Assembly (NCBI GenBank): GCA_018398815.1
Contig: CM031611.1
Span: 45,426,800 to 45,490,799 of the forward strand
Origin: Conus ventricosus
Lineage: Eukaryota > Mollusca > Gastropoda > Neogastropoda > Conidae
DNA: 64,000 bases
Reading direction: 5' to 3'
Below the pieces are notes generated by a model. The model saw nothing but the letters and a program-made list of their open reading frames with translations, had not been told where the DNA came from and made no database searches. Position 1 is the stretch's first letter, and every line of letters begins with the position of its first letter. Of this stretch, positions 61,731 through 64,000 are shown one piece after another. Position numbers and translations under genes: made by a program.

Positions 61731-62841
61731 TCTATGTACAAAAATGTCTAAGTGACAATGATGTATGTAGGGGGGCAATTACCTGGCCTGTACAACGATG
61801 TCAGTCTGTATATCACCTCCACACAGACATGGGCTGGCTACTTAACTGTCCCCATTTGAACATCGCCCCAACACAGACATCTACGTAACTGGCGAGCTAA
61901 CTTTCCCCTTTTGTACATTATTCCCCACACACACATCTATGTACTGGCTGCATCTATGTAACTGGCTAGCTAACTTACCCCTTTTGTACATTATTCCCCA
62001 CACATACATCTATGTACTGGCTGCATCTATGTAACTGGCTAGCTAACTTTCCCCTTTTGTACATTATTCCCCACACATACATCTATGTACTGGCTGCATC
62101 TATGTAACTGGCTAGCTAACTTTCCCCTTTTGTACATTATTCCCCACACATACATCTATGTACTGGCTGCATCTATGTAACTGGCTAGCTAACTTTCCCC
62201 TTTTGTACATTATTCCCCACATATACATCTATGTACTGGCTGCATCTATGTAACTGGCTAGCTAACTTTCCCCTTTTGTACATTATTCCCCACACATACA
62301 TCTATGTACTGGCTGCATCTATGTAACTGGCTAGCTAACTTTCCCCTTTTGTACATTATTCCCCACACATACATCTATGTACTAGCTAGCTAACTTTTCC
62401 CCTTTGTACATTATTTCCCACACAGACATCTATGTACTGCCTAGCTAACTTTCCCCTTTTGTACATTATTCCCCACACATACATCTATGTACTAGCTAGC
62501 TAACTTTTCCGCTTTGTACATTATTTCCCACACAGACATCTATGTACTGCCTAGCTAACTTTCCCCTTTTGTACATTATTCCCCACACATACATCTATGT
62601 ACTGGCTGCATCTATGTAACTGGCTAGCTAACTTTCCCCTTTTGTACATTATTCCCCACACATACATCTAGTAGAAAGAAACTCGTGGAGAGCGTGGCAG
62701 CAGAGAGTCCTCAGAAGAGAAGCCCCCTTCAAGCAAGTGTTTCGGCCCTTATCTCCTGACACTCTAGGGGGGTTGGGCCACACCCGGTTCATGACTCCGG
62801 GTGTCCCTCTGCTGCCCTTTTTTTTTCCCCCATCTTGGGAC

Positions 62842-62936
62842 GAGCCATGGCTGGGATTCGAACCCATGACCCTCTGGACATGCTCATTTTCTACTTAATG
62901 ACTCGCGCTTTAACCACTGAGCCACAGGGACACCTG
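62842..62936 (-). repeat. tRNA-like sequence in the LINE 3' region
   Basis: The minus strand reads GGTGTCCCTGTGGCTCAGTG then GTTAAAGCGCGAG, with an A box TGGCTCAGTGG (62914-62924) and B box GGTTCGAATCC (62854-62864). The spacing between the boxes is long, as in tRNAs with a long variable arm. It is either a SINE head captured by or inserted into the LINE tail, or a functional part of the 3' UTR. It is not called as a tRNA gene because it is inside a mobile element and its acceptor stem does not close cleanly. Confidence 0.7.
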
Positions 62937-62967
62937 ATATTTGTAGGGAAATTAAGCCTTATGAAGT

Positions 62968-63640
62968 TCACTTTTGTTCCTCCTTGACCAGATCCAGCTT
63001 GAACACCTCTCTGCCGCTTCTGCCATTGCTTTTCAGGGCTCTGGTTTTTTCCTTCCCTGCAACTGAGAGCTGTTTCATGAGGCTGTATGCAGACGTTCCT
63101 ACAAATCCCCTAGCTCCAATTTCTGCAGTGAGGACTTTGACCTGATAGCCTTCTCTCCTCAGGCTGTTTGCCAGATCAGCATACTTTTCAGTCTTGTAGA
63201 TTTGAGCTGCCTCCATTCTGTTCTCATATGGCACCGTGAGCTCGATCATGATCAGCTGCTTGGTTGACTTAGAGTGGACTACTATGTCTGGTCTCATGCC
63301 ACTCTTGCTGATGATCTCTGGGTGACTCTTCCATTCTGGGAGGTCTGCAGTGCACTCCCAGTCATCTGCCCCATCCAGCAGACTCTGCCTGCATGTTTCG
63401 AGTGGCACTGTTGTTCTTGGCCATGATTTGCTGCCTCCTGCCGTGAAGAATGTTGCGGGTGCTTTTGGAGTCCTGATTCTCCCTTTTGTGGTGTTGGTAC
63501 TAGCCCAGACTACTTGTACAATCTCTTTGAGCACTTGGTTGTGCCTCCATGTGTACCTTCCTTGAGCCAGGGCTACTTTACATGAGCTTAGAACATGCTC
63601 CACTGTTTGTTTTTCATGGCAGAGGGGGCATGCAGGATCG
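62968..63640 (-). CDS. LINE polyprotein C-terminus: CCHC and restriction-like endonuclease
   Basis: About 220 codons without a stop, starting within the 5'-truncated element, so no native start codon is present. The order CCHC knuckle then endonuclease is that of R2-type elements, where both modules help target-site binding and nicking (family knowledge). HGR-type tract: QGRYTWRHNQVLKEIVQVV. Catalytic candidates are the Asp of RPD and the Glu of IELTVP, with a Lys in the following helix (YKTEKYADLANSL). The absence of frame breaks suggests a young insertion. As a truncated copy it cannot be autonomous. Confidence 0.82.
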
Positions 63641-64000
63641 TCTGTTTACATCTATGTACTAGCTAGCTAACTTTTCCCCTTTGTACATTATTTCCCACAC
63701 AGACATCTATGTACTGCCTAGCTAACTTTCCCCTTTTGTACATTATTCCCCACACAGACATCTATGTCACTGGCTAGCTAACCTTCCCCTTTTGTACATT
63801 ATTCCCCACACATTCATCTAGGTACTGCCTAGCTAACTTTCCCCTTTTGTACATTATTCCCCACACATTCATCTAGGTACTGCCTAGCTAACTTTCCCCT
63901 TTTGTACATTATTCCCCACACATTCATCTAGGCACTGCCTAGCTAACTTTCCCCTTTTGTACATTATTTCCCACACAGACATCTATGTACTGGCTACATC

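Larger units (their letters stand above)
62671..63646 (-). mobile_element. 3' end of a LINE with restriction-like endonuclease, 5'-truncated
   Basis: The element is inserted in the tandem array with an 8-bp duplication TACATCTA (62663-62670 and 63647-63654). The minus strand opens with a CCHC module CPLCHEKQTVEHVLSSC (C-x2-C-x7-H-x4-C) and then an intact frame to 62968. The endonuclease signature is RPD at about 63290 followed 14 residues later by E in IMIELTVPYE, which matches the RPD-x(12-14)-D/E pattern of restriction-like endonucleases of R2/NeSL-type LINEs. Downstream are GYQVKVLTAEIGARGFVG and a basic C-terminus. A 3' region of about 300 bp follows that contains a tRNA-like sequence; there is no poly(A). 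Confidence 0.85.
61860..64000. repeat. Minisatellite of about 44 and 70 bp, interrupted by a LINE fragment
   Basis: Units contain TAACTTTCCCCTTTTGTACA, TTATTCCCCACACATACATC and TATGTACTGGC, with an optional GCATCTATGTAACTGGCTAG part that makes the longer unit. The array is split at 62671-63646 and continues to the end of the window. Confidence 0.94.

Noticed and set aside
62842..62936. tRNA gene with long variable arm
   Set aside because: Lies in the 3' region of a LINE fragment; acceptor stem not convincing.

Overview
The window looks like nuclear DNA of a multicellular animal, most likely a mollusc and possibly a gastropod. The reasons are spliced exons in long introns, abundant (CA)n and long homopolymers, many minisatellites, tRNA-derived SINE-like repeats, several LINE remnants and a DIRS retrotransposon. 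There are no bacterial operons, rRNA genes or CRISPR arrays. The species assignment is an inference. A run of 100 N (27995-28094) marks a scaffold gap of unknown size, so the two halves may not be truly adjacent.

Left half (1-27994): one spliced gene on the minus strand, rootletin (CROCC), the coiled-coil protein of the ciliary rootlet. Fourteen exons were recovered between 24009 and 1188. Splice phases agree from exon to exon, apart from single-base indels in five exons and two junctions flagged below. The 5' end (N-terminal head) and the 3' end lie outside the recovered part. Introns carry minisatellites (2777-3690, 5066-5600, 7345-9038, 9124-9535, 25975-26260), five same-strand 3' ends of one LINE family with a TTACC-type tail, and a foldback repeat.

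The largest intron (9122-17816) holds the most striking object: a DIRS-type tyrosine-recombinase retrotransposon of about 6.6 kb (9686-16302). It has inverted terminal repeats and an internal complementary region that matches both element ends. Degenerate gag-like, RT/RNase H/methyltransferase-like and tyrosine recombinase regions lie between them. It sits inside a second, short element (9555-16574) with terminal inverted repeats and an AAAT target duplication, so the two are nested.

Right half (28095-64000): gene-poor and repeat-rich. Supported items are a possible plus-strand terminal exon (29089-29211), a minus-strand terminal coding exon of an unrecognised gene (59635-59820) and a 221-bp, 97%-identical inverted copy of it at 43999-44219. 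A SINE with a perfect 12-bp target duplication (34852-35283) and a LINE 3' fragment with two CGA-to-TGA type stops (45025-45786) are also present. The 3' end of a LINE with a restriction-like endonuclease and a tRNA-like 3' region (62671-63646) is inserted in a tandem array with an 8-bp duplication. The rest is minisatellites, dispersed repeats and very long (GT)n and poly(G)/poly(C) tracts.

The rootletin frameshifts lie in otherwise normal exons with intact splice sites. This points to indel-prone assembly more than to a dead gene, but the sequence alone cannot settle that.
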